Notes: a model not told the origin generated them from the letters alone. Positions 34,898 through 46,305 are shown, counted from the first letter of the stretch. The stretch is DNA of 64,000 nt from Molossus alvarezi (GCA_037176705.1 CM073886.1:17878501-17942500); one strand, 5' to 3'. Numbers and translations are program-made.

Positions 34898-35117
34898 TTT
34901 AAAAAATATATTTTTCCTTTTTTATTGATTTTGAGAGAGAAAGGGAGTGGGAGAGAGATGGAAACATCCATGAGAGAGAACATCAATTGGCTGCCTCCTG
35001 CATGCCCCCCACTGGGGACCTGGTCCACTACCTGGGCATGTGCCCTGACTGGGAATCGAACCGGCGACCTCTTGGTGCATGGGTTGGCGCTCAACCACCG
35101 AGCCACACCAGCTAGGC
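34898..35117 (-). mobile_element. Ves-type SINE with TSD
   Basis: Antisense copy. Flanks 'cttatttgtgttctt' (34883-34897) and 'cttatctgtgatctt' (35118-35132) differ at two positions. Confidence 0.95.
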
Positions 35118-35229
35118 CTTATCTGTGATCTTATAGGGGGGTCTGAGAAAACCTTTGGTTTTGTGGACAGTCATGCCTATGGGAAGTCACTGTTCCCTCC
35201 CAACTCTCTCTCTCTTTATTCAGTGATTT

Positions 35230-35402
35230 ACCTTTTATTGATTTGAGAGACAGAGAAACATCAATGTGAGAGAGAAACATTGATTGGTTGTCTCCCATAC
35301 GTGCCCTGACCAGGGATCGAACCTACAACCTAGGAATCGAATCCGGGACCTTTGGGTGTAAGAGATGACGCTCCAACCAACTGAGCTACACCAGCCAGAG
35401 CG
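35230..35402 (-). mobile_element. Ves-type SINE, third subtype
   Basis: Antisense copy with 'ctgaccagggatcgaacc' and head 'actgagctacaccagcc'. The body carries a short insertion ('taggaatcgaatccggg') that looks like a second box B region, so it may be a chimera of two subtypes. Confidence 0.85.
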
Positions 35403-35414
35403 CTCTCTATTTTT

Positions 35415-35693
35415 CGGTAACAACCTTGTTGAGACGTAATGCACATGCCGTACAGTTCACCCACGTGAAGTGCACAAGCCAGTAGTTTCAATGTATCCAG
35501 GTTGTGTGGCCATCACATTGGTCAGAGTCAGCACAGTCGCCACCCCCTAAGGAAACACATCGTCTAGCCATCATCCTCTAATCCCACACCCTCAAGGAAT
35601 GTGAATCTGATCAGTATTATTATGCAAATTCATTATAATCATCATCTACTTTCTTTGTCTGGATTTGCCTCTTCTGGATGGTTCATAGAAATG
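35415..35693 (-). mobile_element. L1M 3' end, antisense
   Basis: 'acaaccttgttgagacgtaat', 'gtacagttcacccacgtg', 'caatgtatccaggttgtgtgg' and 'gcctcttctggatggttcat' region match the same L1M 3' UTR family as 6913. Confidence 0.75.
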
Positions 35694-35699
35694 ACCTCC

Positions 35700-36260
35700 T
35701 TCCCTCTTAGCTGGGGCCAGCCTGCGCCCTCCCCGTGACAGCGAGCGCTGACCGGCCCGCACCGCTGGGGCTGTTCAGAGCTCTCTCCCCAGTCCCATCC
35801 TCTGGCCCCGAGGGTGGCGGCGGCGAAACCTGCCAACAGGCTCAGCGCAAGCAGCTTGGCTCCGGATTCCTCGTTTCAAACCCAATTTGTGGCTCTGCCA
35901 AGAGCAGCAGCACCCCTGGAGAGTGCAACCAGATTATTGCACCCCACCGGGGGCTCTGGGGCCTGGGGCACACAGCGGCAGCCTGGCCCGGCCCCTGGAT
36001 GACAAGGGCACCCCGGCTTTTGTCCTCAGGACGCCGAGAGACGGTCTCCTGGTCGTTGTGACCACACAACTGTTGGCAGGCTCACTGTTCACATCCTGTA
36101 AAAGCTCCCATTTGTTGAGCAGGGTCTGGGCTAAGCCCTCCAGGAGCGTGGTCACCTTTTATCTTGGTGGGACCCCAATATCCTCTCTACTGTCTTCAAG
36201 AGGGAGGCCCTGTCCTGCCCCCCCAGGCCAGCCAGGCGCGCACACACCATCTCGTTTGCT
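35700..36260. other. unique GC-rich sequence, no gene seen
   Basis: Overlapping frames on both strands without domains; raised CpG. No repeat recognised. Confidence 0.4.
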
Positions 36261-36264
36261 GAGC

Positions 36265-36420
36265 ACCCACTGGGCGCAGACAAGGTGCCAGGTGCGAGCG
36301 TGTTTTACCCTCCCTGCAGTTCCATCAATAAAGAACAGTGATTGGCCTCATTTTCAGATGAGGACGCTGAGGCTCAGGAGGCGGGAGTAACGACCTGGCC
36401 ATGAGTGGCAAGGGAGGAGC
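36265..36420 (+). mobile_element. MIR SINE remnant
   Basis: 'ctgagcacccactgggcgcag', 'cattttcagatgaggacgctg' and 'ctcaggaggcgggag' follow MIR. Confidence 0.7.
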
Positions 36421-36534
36421 TGGGGCACAGCCGGACGTCCCGTCCGCAGAGCACACGCTGAGCCCTGGCAGAGGAGAAAGGAGGCTGTTTCTAAGAGCTG
36501 TCTGGACTCGGCACATCCGTGGAGACAGCAAGTT

Positions 36535-36742
36535 GATTGTCAGGGGCTGGTGGGGTGATGGGATGTCGGGGAGGTGACAGCTAAGGGTATGAGGTTTCTT
36601 TTGGGGGTGATGACAATGATCCGCAGCTGATTGTGGTGTTGGTCGCACGACTCTGTGACGACACTACAAACCCTCGAAGCATAGCTCAGGGGGTGAATGA
36701 CATGGTGCATGAAGTGTCTCAATAAAGCTGTTACAGATCGAG
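36535..36742 (+). mobile_element. L1M 3' UTR end, sense
   Basis: 'gggtatgaggtttcttttgg', 'gtgatgacaatgatccgc', then 'tctcaataaagctgttac', which is the classical L1M 3' terminus with its AATAAA signal. Confidence 0.75.
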
Positions 36743-36744
36743 AG

Positions 36745-38340
36745 GAAAGGAGGAGCTGCCATTGCGGGCGCTTACACATGTCCCCCTTGCCCCTCACCAC
36801 CCTGGAATGAGAACCTGGAATCTGCCGCCTTCACATTTAACCCGAGGGCCGGCCACTGGGGCGACCTCTACTCCCGATGGCAGGAACCGTGGGACCTGAG
36901 TCTCGATGTGCCTCGCTCCGTGCCTGGGGTCTTCCCCCACGCACACAGCCACTTGAAGAATCCAGGGAATGTTTGGTGCTTCATTCCAGATTGTAGGGTA
37001 CCCTCTGTGGGCGGGCGGACCCTGACCCCTGCCCTCGCGCCTACCGTGTGGGAAAAGCTTCCGCACGGCGGGACCCGGTGCTGCAGACCACCCTCCCGCA
37101 CAGGCTCCGGCACCGCAGTTGGCAGGAGGGGTGTCCTGACTCGCACGACAGAGGACTTGTGATGAGGAAGGGTGAGGGGAAGAGAGGTCCCTTCCAGCAC
37201 ACTGGGGAAGCCCCCGCTTCAGGGACCAGTTGGCGATTCCCTGTGGGGTGTCTGGTGCACTGTTCCCAGAATATGGTCCAGGGTCTACGTATGTATTCGG
37301 AGGGGCTGAAATCTCGCTCTGCCAGGACACACCTGCCGGCAAAGCAAACCACAGCGTCGTCCCTCTGTGTGTAGAGACCTTTTCTTACCCTCCCTCCAGG
37401 CTCGGAACCCTCACCCTTCCAGTTGGGGAAGGAGGGACACTGTGGCCTGAATTCCAGACTGGCTCTGGGAGCCCCGAATCCGGAAACCCCACCACGAATG
37501 AGAGGGAGGAGGCCCGCCTGGCCTTTGAGCCCAGACTGCTGTGTGTGCCACTCGCCTCAAGCCTGGCTCTGGAATCATTCGTGCACCGTCTCCCCCAGCG
37601 GGCTGGGCCCCCTCGGAGGCAGGGGACACACCAATGATGCGCTTGGGTCACATTCGGGTGAACAGGCACAGATTTCGGGTGAACCGGTGCTCCTCACAGA
37701 TCCTCTGTCCATGTCTCCTGTCTTTATCCTCTGTCCCCCTGGACTCCAACCTTTCCTCCTTCCTCCTCCGGCCCCTGCACCATCCAAGGCCGGTCATCCA
37801 AGTCTAGGTAGGTGAAGCTGGACCAGAGCAAAACAAACAAATTAGGAGTGTCCTCAGTGCGAAATGAATATAAATAAGTATGCAGAGGCTTCTGCTCACC
37901 CGCGGATCCCTCATCCCGCTCCAGAGGCATCGATAGCCTAGCTCAGCTCCGTGGAAGTTAATGATAAATTAAACCTATTAATCACCCCTGGCAGTGGGGC
38001 GGTCTGAGCGTGCACCGGCGGGAGGCTGTAGGACGAAGGAAGCAGGAGCGTACAGTGTCCCGGGCGAGGCACTTGGTCGCGGAGATCCCCTCTTCTCGAG
38101 AGTCGGGCACTGGATATTTCAGGGCTGCCCCTTGGGAGGGGTGGGCAGATCGAACCCCTCCACAGCTAAGGATCATTTTACCATCCTCACACCCACCATT
38201 TACGTTCCCCCTTCACCAGCTAGTCTGACCCCTACCCTCCTGTTTGTCGTTCGAACCCTGACTCCCAAGTCCCCTGTCTGACACGGTCAGATCCGGAGTC
38301 CTGTCCCTTCCTCCACCTCTGGGTTCTCTTGGTGTGGGTC
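36745..38340. other. unique GC-rich sequence, no gene seen
   Basis: About 1.6 kb without repeat. Frames up to 182 codons on both strands lack domains. 37810-37990 is AT-richer with 'taatgataaattaaacc' and may be a conserved block. Confidence 0.4.
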
Positions 38341-38344
38341 CCTG

Positions 38345-38540
38345 GAGCTCAGCTGCCTGGGTCCAAATCCTGGCTTCGCCTTTGGTTGTGTGTAACCGCT
38401 CTGTGCCTTAGTCTCTCCATCTTTAAAATGGGATTGACAGTGGCTGGGTCCTAGGGTTGTGGGGAGGGTGAAGCGTGCAGACTCCCGTGAAGTGTTAGAG
38501 CAGCTCCCGGCACAGAGCAAGGACGGCTCGCCGCCCCGTC
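38345..38540 (-). mobile_element. MIR SINE remnant
   Basis: Antisense: 'ctgggtccaaatcctggc', 'ctctccatctttaaaatggg', 'agagcagctcccggcac'. Confidence 0.75.
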
Positions 38541-38634
38541 ACGGGGACCACTGTCACTGCGGCAGGCGTGTCAGCGTTCATACTGTCTGCTGTGGTCAGA
38601 GAGGACCGCTGTTTAAAAACAAATTGGTTTATAT

Positions 38635-38836
38635 GTTTTCATTGCATTTTTAGAGAGAGAGGTCTGGAGAGAGATAGAAACATCGATGTGAGAGAGATAC
38701 GTCGGTCAGCTGCCTCCCGCACACCCCCAATTAGGGATCAAGCCTGAAATCCAGGCATGTGCCCTGATCAGGAATCGACCAGGGACCTGTCAGTCCGTAG
38801 GTCGATGCTCGAAGCACTGAGACACACCGGCCAGGT
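38635..38836 (-). mobile_element. Ves-type SINE
   Basis: Antisense copy with 'aaacatcgatgtgagagag', 'ccaattagggatcaagcc' and head 'gacacaccggccagg'. Confidence 0.9.
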
Positions 38837-38869
38837 GAGGGGATGAAATCTTATTTGTAGGGGTTGACT

Positions 38870-39005
38870 GTCTGTCTTTACTTCCCCCAGCAGAGTGTAA
38901 GCTCCACCATAGCAGGGGGTTTCTTGGTCCTGTTCCCCTCAGTGTATCCACCAGTAGCAGCACCTGTGGGTGCTCAGCAAACATGTGACTAATGGCTGAA
39001 CCCAG
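38870..39005 (+). mobile_element. L2 3'-end remnant
   Basis: 'cagagtgtaagctccaccat', 'gtgggtgctcagcaaacatg' match the L2 3' end. Confidence 0.6.
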
Positions 39006-39101
39006 AAGTGGTGGGAACTGGAGTGAATGGGTAACTTCCCAGTGGGCTAGCGTTGGCAGAGAGACCCACATTCTGTGTGTTCTGGGCCTGAAGACAGCAT
39101 C

Positions 39102-39774
39102 TGTTGTGGGGTGAATTGTGTGCCCACCCCCAAATGATATGTTGAAGTCTTTAAAAAAAAATTTTTTTTTTTTTATTGAGAGAGAGAGGAAGGGAGAGAG
39201 AGATAGAAACATCGATGAGAGAGAACATCAACTGACCACCTCCTGCATGCCCCCCCACTGAGTATTTGGCCCACAACCTGGGCATGTGCCCTGACTGGGA
39301 ATTGAACTGGTGATCTCTTGGTGCATGGGTCAATGCTCAACCACTGAGCCACACCAGCCGGGTGATATGCTAAAGTTTTAATCCTTGGTACCTGTGAATG
39401 TGACGTCTCTGAAAGTAAGGTTGATGTGGATGTAATCACCTTAAGATGAGGTCATACAGCCTGAGGGTGGGCCCTAAGCCAATGACCAGTGTCCAAATAA
39501 GAAGAGGAAATTCGGACACAGGCACACACATGGGAAAGGGCCACGTGAAGAGGAAGGCAGAGGTTGGAGTGATGGATCTACAAACCAAGCATTGCTGGGA
39601 GCCACCAGAAGGCGGGAGGCAAGGAAGTATGCGTTCCTGGAGGCTGGAGTGTGTGGCCTTGCCGGCACGTGATGCTAGACCTCTGTCCTTCAGGAGTATC
39701 AGAGAATGAATTCCGGTTTTAGGCCACGGGGCTTGTGGTGACTTTTCATGGCAGCCCCAGGAAAGTAACCCAGC
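39102..39774 (+). mobile_element. MaLR (MLT1-type) solo LTR with SINE insert
   Basis: Begins 'tgttgtggggtgaattgtg' and ends with 'cagccccaggaaagtaac'. It includes 'gtgggccctaagccaatgac' and 'ggagccaccagaaggcggg'. A SINE occupies 39153-39362. Without the SINE the LTR is about 460 bases, normal for the class. No provirus body. Confidence 0.85.
39153..39362 (-). mobile_element. Ves-type SINE in the MaLR LTR
   Basis: Antisense copy with a T run. Its flanks 'tgatatgttgaagtcttt' and 'tgatatgctaaagtttt' duplicate LTR sequence, so the SINE came after the LTR. Confidence 0.95.
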
Positions 39775-39834
39775 ATTTCCCCATGAGCACAGTTCCCACG
39801 GGGTGGGAGTGGCAGCCTAGCTCAGTAGGTGGTG

Positions 39835-40300
39835 CCCTATTGCTACATAAATGACAGTATATACACTTAGCAGCTTAATCCAGCACACATTTGAATATAG
39901 CACAGTTTCTGTGGGTGTAGAGTCTGGGCAGGGCTTCGATGGGTCCTCTGCTTCTGAATTGAATAGACTGCAGTCAAGGTATTGGTCAGGACAGAGAGCT
40001 TACCGGAGGCTCGGCTGGGCACGGCTCCATCCCTGTGGCTGTAAGGCCAAGAGTCTCAGTTCTGCGCGGGATGTTGGTCAGAGGCCACCTGCTGTTCTTG
40101 CCATATGGGTCTCTTCACCCCAACATGGTCACTTGCTTCATCAAAGCCAGCAAGGGTGACAGGAAGAGAGAGAGAGAGAAGGGGAAGGGGAAGGGAAGGG
40201 GAGACCAGAGAGGGAGAGGCAGGCAGCTCTCAACAAGGGGGACATTGCGACCTCATGTGTTATAATCACATTTGCCATATTCTAGGGGAGGAGACTGTAG
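39835..40300 (-). mobile_element. old interspersed repeat, probably LTR-derived
   Basis: 'ctattgctacataaatgac', 'cagtttctgtgggtgtagag', 'tgggcagggcttcgatggg' match the family at 20970, 41390 and 45745. A purine run (40170-40205) sits inside. Name and strand uncertain. Confidence 0.5.
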
Positions 40301-40309
40301 AGATTGTGA

Positions 40310-41170
40310 CTCCCCAGGAAGTGGGGACCCCTGGGCCACTCCATAGTGTGTCCCCAAAGTCAGGATGGCAGAAGTTGAAAGCTGGCACACCTCTGGTGGG
40401 ACTGTTGTCCTTGTGGTCAAGCAGACCTAGGGCAGTTCCTGTGGCAGCTGAGAGCCTGGGGGTCTCCGTGCCCCTCAGACGTGGGAGCTCGGCATCCTTG
40501 CCATTCCCCTCGAACCACAGCTGCACTGACTCCTGGGTCTTGTTCGCGGGCTGCTCTCTCTCTCGGTCACAGCCTCCTTCGTCATACTGAGCATAGCTCT
40601 GTCTAAGGCACTGGGGACATGGTGCGAAGCAGAAACGGGTTGGGTTTCCACCCTCATAGTCTTGGAGTCCAGTGTGAGCGTTAGACGTGAGAGATGGTGG
40701 CCAGGTCCAGAGGGTGCAGGCCTCGCTAAACTCTGTTTCTATTCAGAGAGCAGTGGGGGCCCTTGGGGGTTCTTCCCTCGTCCAGGGGAGGGGTGTCATT
40801 CTCAATAAGCACTGTGGCTGTCACTCTTGCCCACTACATGTGTTGAAGGGGCAAAAGGGGATGCCAGGCGGGCAGAGAGTTGAGGGCTTGGGCCAGGCTG
40901 GTGTAAGTTCAGGGCAAGGTGGATGTGTATAGAGAGGAAGGAGTGAGTGGGAAAATCCAAAAGAGATTTTTGGAGGCAAAATCAACAGGGCTTGGCGGTG
41001 GATGTAAGTAATTGGGTGAGAGGTGTCTCAGGTGGCACTCAATAACCTGTGTCACAGCCTGGTTGAGTGTCCGTGAAGCAGAAGGTTGTCAGTCTTTAAT
41101 TCCTTTTCTGTTAGCTGGTGGCCACATGGTATCAGGCCACAAGTACACCTATGTTCAAAGCTCAGCTCCA
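40310..41170. other. unique sequence, no gene seen
   Basis: Moderate GC, no recognised repeat or domain. The 161-codon plus frame (40105-40590) starts inside an old repeat and is taken as chance. Confidence 0.45.
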
Positions 41171-41179
41171 CACTTCCCA

Positions 41180-41345
41180 GGGTGGACCCGTAAAACTTCT
41201 GATGTCCATTGCCTTCTCTGTAGAATGGGCCTAAGAATATCTGCTTGTCACGATCATGGCAAAGATTCATGAAACCGCATGAGAGAAAGCACCTGGCACA
41301 TGGCCTGGCACAAAATGGGTGGCGGTTAAACATACTGGCTCTGCA
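41180..41345 (-). mobile_element. MIR SINE remnant
   Basis: Antisense: 'ccttctctgtagaatgggcc', 'agcacctggcacatggcctg'. Confidence 0.7.
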
Positions 41346-41389
41346 ATCTCTCTGTTTCTGTTTCCTCATTGCTAAAATGGGTTCCATTG

Positions 41390-41775
41390 TTCAGGTGTTA
41401 CAGCAGAACAAACCATCCCAGAACTGAGTGGCCTTAAGTGACCATCCCTTACTATTGCTCATGCAGCTGTGGGTTACCTGGAGCTTGGCTGATCTTGGCT
41501 GGCTTTGGCCGGGGTGACTCTGTTTCTTACTGCAGGTCTGTGAGTCAGCAGGATGGCCCTGCTCCTCATGTCTCTCATCCATCTGGGATCAGTGGGATAG
41601 GCTGGGCAAGAAGCAAAAGGGAAGCAGAAACACATGGAGCCTCTCAAGGTCTAGCCTTGGAACTGCATATTGTCACTCTGGACCAGGTGCCATTGGCCAA
41701 AGCCGGTGCCATGGTGAAGTCCAGAGAGGACAAGGAAGAACAGTTTGCCCAGAGTGAAGCCAGGGCAAAGGTGAA
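41390..41775 (-). mobile_element. old interspersed repeat, probably LTR-derived
   Basis: 'acaaaccatcccagaactgag', 'gcagctgtgggttacctgg', 'ggctgatcttggctggctttg' region. Same family as 39835. Strand provisional. Confidence 0.5.
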
Positions 41776-41842
41776 GATGTTGGGGAGGTGAAAACCGGGG
41801 CTGGCAATTCAATCTACTGAAGCTACCCTCCTCACAGGGGTG

Positions 41843-42312
41843 TGATGGTTAATTTTATGTGTCAACTTGGCCGGGCCAGCAGGTGCCTGTATAGTCAAAC
41901 ACTATTCTGGGTGTTTTTGTGACAATGTTTTGGAATGAGATTGACATTTAAGTCAGTGGACTTGAGTAAAGCAGATTGCCCTCCTTAAATGGGTGGGCCT
42001 CACCCAATCAGTTGAAGGCCTGAATAGAACAGAAGCCCAGCCTCTCCTAAGTAAGAGGGAATTCTCCAGCTGAAGACCTTCAGACTTCCTCTGCAACATT
42101 GGCTCTCCCTGCCTGCTGGCCTTTGAATGGACCACCAGGGTCTCCTGTACCCAGGCCTACCTGCAGATTTCGGATTTACCAGCCTCCAGAATTACATGAT
42201 ACCCACTCCTTATAAGTTTCTCTTCTCTTTCTCTGTCTCCCTGTCTATGTCTGCTTGTCTGTCTACTTATCTGTCTCCCACTGATTCTGTTTCTCTGGAG
42301 ATCCCTAATACA
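41843..42312 (+). mobile_element. solo LTR, ERVL/MaLR-like
   Basis: Starts 'tgatggttaattttatgtg' and ends 'ctctggagatccctaatac'. It contains 'gggtgggcctcacccaatc' and 'agcctccagaattacatg', as in a common mammalian LTR. A CTGT-rich stretch at 42225-42275 is a local expansion. Confidence 0.7.
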
Positions 42313-42402
42313 GTGGGCAAGGGGCCACTACATGCAAAGCTCTTAGAACCCAGCCTGCCAAGTAATAAACAAGCTACGTAAACTGGAGTCTATCTACCTC
42401 AG

Positions 42403-42575
42403 CATTACTGACACCTTGGGCCAAGCAATTCTTTTTTGTGAGGGGGTCTATCCTGCATATTGTAGGAAGTTTGGCAGCATCCCTGGCCTCTACCCTCTAG
42501 ACACCAGTAGTATCCCCTAGTGATGACAACCAAAATATGTCTCCACACATCGCCATGCCCCTTGGTTAAGAAGGT
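42403..42575 (-). mobile_element. non-autonomous hAT element (MER20-like)
   Basis: Antisense to the 4325 element: 'gcatattgtaggaagtttggc', 'agcatccctggcctctaccc', 'gatgacaaccaaaatatg'. Confidence 0.75.
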
Positions 42576-42878
42576 TAGTTATCATGAGTACCATCTGAAT
42601 TGCTGCAGGTTGTATAGTCCATGTGACTATTACTTTTCTTTTCTGTTTTACTTAAGTCATTGCTACAAAAGAGGAGGCCTTTGGAAGGAAAGAGCCACCG
42701 CATGACACAGTCAGCAGTGAAAAAAAACTGTGGTTTGGTTTTCCAAATTGTCTTCAAAGGGATTAGAAAGTTACAAAGAGCTCAGTCTAAGCCCTGGCCC
42801 CACGGTTTTCTGTGGAAGAAAAGACAGGCAGTTCTTGTCACCAGAAGCAGCAGTAGCTGCATTTTAAACAATGGCCTC

Positions 42879-43084
42879 CGCACGGCCGGTGTGGCTCAGT
42901 GGTTGAGCATTGACCCGTGAACCAAGAGGTCACCGGTTCAATTCCAGGTCAGGGCACATGCAGGTCACTGGGGGGCATGCAGGAAGCAGCCAATCGATGT
43001 TCTCTCCCATTGATGCTTCTATCTCTCTCTCTGTCTCTCTTCCTCTCTCTAAAATCAATAAAGAAAAAAAAACAACAACAAAAA
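42879..43084 (+). mobile_element. Ves-type SINE with TSD and internal deletion
   Basis: Head 'gtgtggctcagtggttgagc', box B region 'accggttcaattccaggtc'. Between 'cacatgc' and 'tggggggcatgcagg' about 20-25 bases present in sister copies are missing. TSD 'aacaatggcctc' / 'aacaatggtctc'. Confidence 0.95.
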
Positions 43085-43257
43085 AACAATGGTCTCGGCT
43101 GAACGAAAGACACTGACTTAGTTCAAAGCTCTGGTTTGAGGACGTGTGTGAGGTGAGGAGGATGAGACTTCTGGTCTCTTCGCTCTGTTTCTGCAGAGAT
43201 CCTAAGGGGGTGCCTTTAATTTCCTTGCCATACAAAAGGGTTTTGTTTTCATTTTGT

Positions 43258-43312
43258 CCTCTCTCATTCTCTCTCCCTCTCCCTCTCCCTCTCCCTCTCC
43301 CTCTCCCTCTCT
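43258..43312. repeat. (CTCTCC)n microsatellite
   Basis: Seven or so units of 'ctctcc' followed by a few CA units. The matching Arg/Gly frame on the minus strand is a repeat artefact. Confidence 0.95.
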
Positions 43313-43334
43313 GACACACACATACACCAAGAAC

Positions 43335-43505
43335 AATTAATAACCTTGTGAGATAGGTTCTAATTTCATTCTTTATAGATGAAGCTGAAGCTGAAGCACA
43401 GAGAGGTTGAGCAAGTAGCCTAGAATTGCACAGCTAGTAAGTGAGGCAGCTAGGATTCAAACCCTTGTTTGTCTGATTCCAGTGTTCAACCTCCTAACAG
43501 CATTA
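43335..43505 (+). mobile_element. MIR SINE remnant
   Basis: 'cttgtgagataggttctaat', 'cacagagaggttgagcaag', 'cacagctagtaagtgagg', 'attcaaacccttgtttg'. The best-preserved MIR in the window. Confidence 0.88.
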
Positions 43506-43509
43506 TGAT

Positions 43510-44215
43510 GCTTAATCAAGATGAATCTAGTGGTATCCCCAATGATCTCAGAATTGCATGGTAGGGGAGCCCAGGAAACAGAACCGAGCTGTCATTCCCC
43601 AACTGCGTGGACTACATCCTGAATGAAATGCTTAAAGAACCAGGTATTAAAGTTTATGAGTCTATTAATCCATGGCTTTGGTGGAATTAAAGTTTCATAT
43701 TGATGATAAACCTTCCTAATAAAACATAGGGAAGCAGAAATAAATCTCAGATTTCAAAGGACCCCAAACCACTTAAACAATTGTATGCAAGATGGATGTG
43801 TACGGTGGCGACGGGGCGATACGTCTCGTCCAGCGGAGGGTTCTTTGGCAAAGTGTTTTTGCTTCTGCTAAACGGTGGAGATAGAATGATGGATGTGTGC
43901 TATTGATTTCACGGGGGTTTGCAGGAGGGTGAGCACAGCTGGATGAGAAGCCCGTGGTGAAGCTGAGAGCTGCTGAAAATGCATCTGGGAGGAGAGGAGA
44001 CAAGGCATTTCCGGTGGCCAATTTCATCAAACAGCGAAAAGCTGGCAAATATAGGCAACCAGTCTCTCTCTCTCCCCTCCCTCCCACTCTTATTCTCCTT
44101 CCCTCCTTTCTCTCTCTCCTTCACTTCTTCCTCCCTTCCCCTCCCTCTCTGTCCCTCCCTCTCTGAGTTTTGTCCCGTGCACAAGTGTCTCTGTGTGAGG
44201 AAGTGAGGGATAGGG
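43510..44215. other. unique sequence with pyrimidine tract
   Basis: 43510-44060 is unrecognised and repeat-free. 44062-44165 is a CT-rich low-complexity tract. No gene seen. Confidence 0.45.
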
Positions 44216-44219
44216 TGTT

Positions 44220-44315
44220 GGTTAAACACAGTCAGGATTAGGATCTCAGCTTTGTCATTTATTGGCTCTGTGACCTTGGGCAATTTACTGAATCTCTCTA
44301 GGCCTTGGTTTCTTT
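44220..44315 (-). mobile_element. MIR fragment
   Basis: Antisense: 'ttggctctgtgaccttggg' and 'caatttactgaatctctc' with the MIR order. Confidence 0.75.
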
Positions 44316-44319
44316 GTTT

Positions 44320-45140
44320 CTTTTTAGTAAACCACTTATTTTAGAATAGTGTTTGATTTACAGAAAAGTTGCAAAGATAGTACAGTGGGTCCGCATTTAC
44401 CCTGCACCCAGCTTTTTCTAATGTCAGCACTTGACATCACTATGATGCCTTTGTCACAGTTAACGTACCACTGTTGATGCAGGCTGTTAACTGAAGTCCG
44501 TGCTGTCTTAAGTTCCCGTAGTTTTTACTGCATGCTCATTTTCTGGGCCAGGATCCCTTCCAAGGCACCGTATCACATTTACTCATCATGTTACCTTAGT
44601 TCTCTAGACTGCAATGGTTTCCCAGACTTCCCTTGTCTTTACTGACCTTGACAGTTCTGAGGAGGACTGGTCAGGTATCTTATAGACTGCCCCTCAGCTG
44701 GGGTTTGTCTGATGTGTTTCTCGTGATTAGACTGAGGTAGGGGTGTGGGGAGGAAGACCATTCCCATCATGTCTTATCAAGGGCACCGGCTCTCCGCATG
44801 GCCGTCACTGCAGATGCTGACCTCCGTCACCTGCTGGAGGTGTGCGTGCCAGGTTTCCCTGCTGTCCAACCCCTCTGCTGCAGTCTTTGGGGGGCAGTCA
44901 GCGTGTCAGCTCACACTCATGCACTGGGGGTTGATGCTCCCCTTCTTTGATGAGGAGTGTCCAAATAAATTATGTGGGATTCTTCTGTACGGGTTATTTG
45001 CCCATTTTCCATATTTATTTATTTATTTATTCAATTGTTTATTCACATCAATATGGACTCATGGGTATTTACTTTATGCTTTGAGTTATAATCCAATACT
45101 GAATTATTTATTGTGTTGGTCAAAATATTCCAGCTTCATT
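44320..45140 (-). mobile_element. old L1M-like interspersed repeat
   Basis: 'tttgatttacagaaaagttgc', 'aagatagtacagtgggtcc', 'gaccttgacagttctgagg', 'gactcatgggtatttacttt', 'gttataatccaatactg' follow a long, common old mammalian repeat in order. I believe it is L1M-derived; strand provisional. An (ATTT)n run lies near 45016-45034. Confidence 0.55.
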
Positions 45141-45167
45141 TGGACCTTACATTTTTTATAGATTTAT

Positions 45168-45206
45168 CTAATTTATTTATTTACTTACTTATTTATTTAT
45201 TTGTTA
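45168..45206. repeat. (ATTT)n run at SINE tail
   Basis: Imperfect 'attt/actt' units directly left of an antisense SINE, most likely the expanded A-tail of that SINE read on the minus strand. Confidence 0.85.
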
Positions 45207-45267
45207 ATCCTCACCTGAGGATATTTTTTCCACTGATTTCCACTGATTTGGAAAGGAGGGCAGGAGG

Positions 45268-45304
<37 letters not shown>

Positions 45305-45430
45305 AGACATTGATGTGAGAGAGACACATTGGTCGAACCTGAAACCCAGGTGTGTGCCCTTGACTGGGAATCGGACCTACCTCCCTTCAGTGTGTGGGCC
45401 CACTCTAACCACTGAACCACACGGCTAGTC
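45207..45430 (-). mobile_element. Ves-type SINE
   Basis: Antisense copy with 'atcctcacctgagg' tail, a small duplication 'tttccactgatttccactga', and head 'ccactgaaccacacggc'. The middle is shortened. Confidence 0.88.
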
Positions 45431-45434
45431 TGAA

Positions 45435-45744
45435 CGATTTGTTTCTATAAGGGATACAGGGGATAGTCAGGGCTGAGAATATGGTGAGTGGTGCACAATT
45501 TAAAGAGGCACCAAAAAACCCCTCAGAAATCAAGATATAAAATATACTAATGCAGTATTTAAGACAAATAAAACGCATAAAACAACTTTCATAATGAACA
45601 AAATATCAACATTTGAATCAAGACAGGGTCCATAATGTATGTAAACTGTTTAACTAGTTACTTAGTATTTAATACATGTTTAATAGCATTTAATAGATTA
45701 ATTCCATCAATTTATATGGATATTCCAGTATATCAGTGATTTAT
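45435..45744. other. AT-rich unrecognised sequence
   Basis: Strongly AT-rich with no family I can name; it could be a worn DNA transposon or plain unique sequence. No gene. Confidence 0.35.
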
Positions 45745-46110
45745 TTCTTAATGTTGTGTAACGAATGACCCCAAAACTTGGTGGCTTAAAACAGCAAGCG
45801 GTAGGTCTGTGCATCAGACGGGCCCTGTGGCTTGCCCAGGTTCGTGTGGGTGTCTGTGGTCAGTTGTCTGTCTGTTGGTGGTCTTGGACAGCCTCAGCTG
45901 GAATAGCCAGGCCAGCCTGGCTTCGCCCCCGTGGCTCTTATCCTTGTTCAGAGACCAGCAGGCTTGTCTGGGTATGACCTTTTGCTGTGGCAGCAGAGGG
46001 TAAGAGACGTGGAAACGTGGATAGCCCTTGAGGTCCAGGCTCAGAGAGGTGCATCACCATCTCTGCTCCATTCTACCAAACAAAGCAAGTCCCGAGCAAG
46101 CCTGGACGCA
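45745..46110 (-). mobile_element. old interspersed repeat, probably LTR-derived
   Basis: 'aatgttgtgtaacgaatgacc', 'ccaaaacttggtggcttaaa' is the hallmark start of the family seen at 20970, 39835 and 41390. Strand provisional. Confidence 0.6.
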
Positions 46111-46189
46111 AGGGGAAGGGCAGTGCAGTCTGCTGCTTTAGTTGTGTGGCACAGGGCAGGGCGTGGATACCGGGAGGGGCAAAGATTGG

Positions 46190-46305
46190 GACCATTCATG
46201 CCTCTGTCTACCAGCCAGGCACTGTTTTGGGTGCTGGGAAGACATCAGTGAGCTGACCCAAGTCCTACCCTCGGGGAGCTCACACTGTAATGCTGATGAC
46301 GACAG
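46190..46305 (+). mobile_element. L2-like fragment
   Basis: 'accagccaggcactgttttg', 'ggtgctgggaagacatcag', 'cggggagctcacactgtaat' match an L2-class 3' region. Confidence 0.55.

Noticed and set aside
34477..35106. 209-codon minus-strand open frame
   Set aside because: Its N-terminal third is translated SINE; such frames recur wherever this SINE lies in antisense.
39102..39774. Endogenous retrovirus with coding genes
   Set aside because: Only LTR sequence is present; no gag, pro or pol sequence was seen here or near the other LTRs.
42930..43319. Arg/Gly-rich minus-strand frame
   Set aside because: Translation of a CTCTCC microsatellite and part of a SINE.
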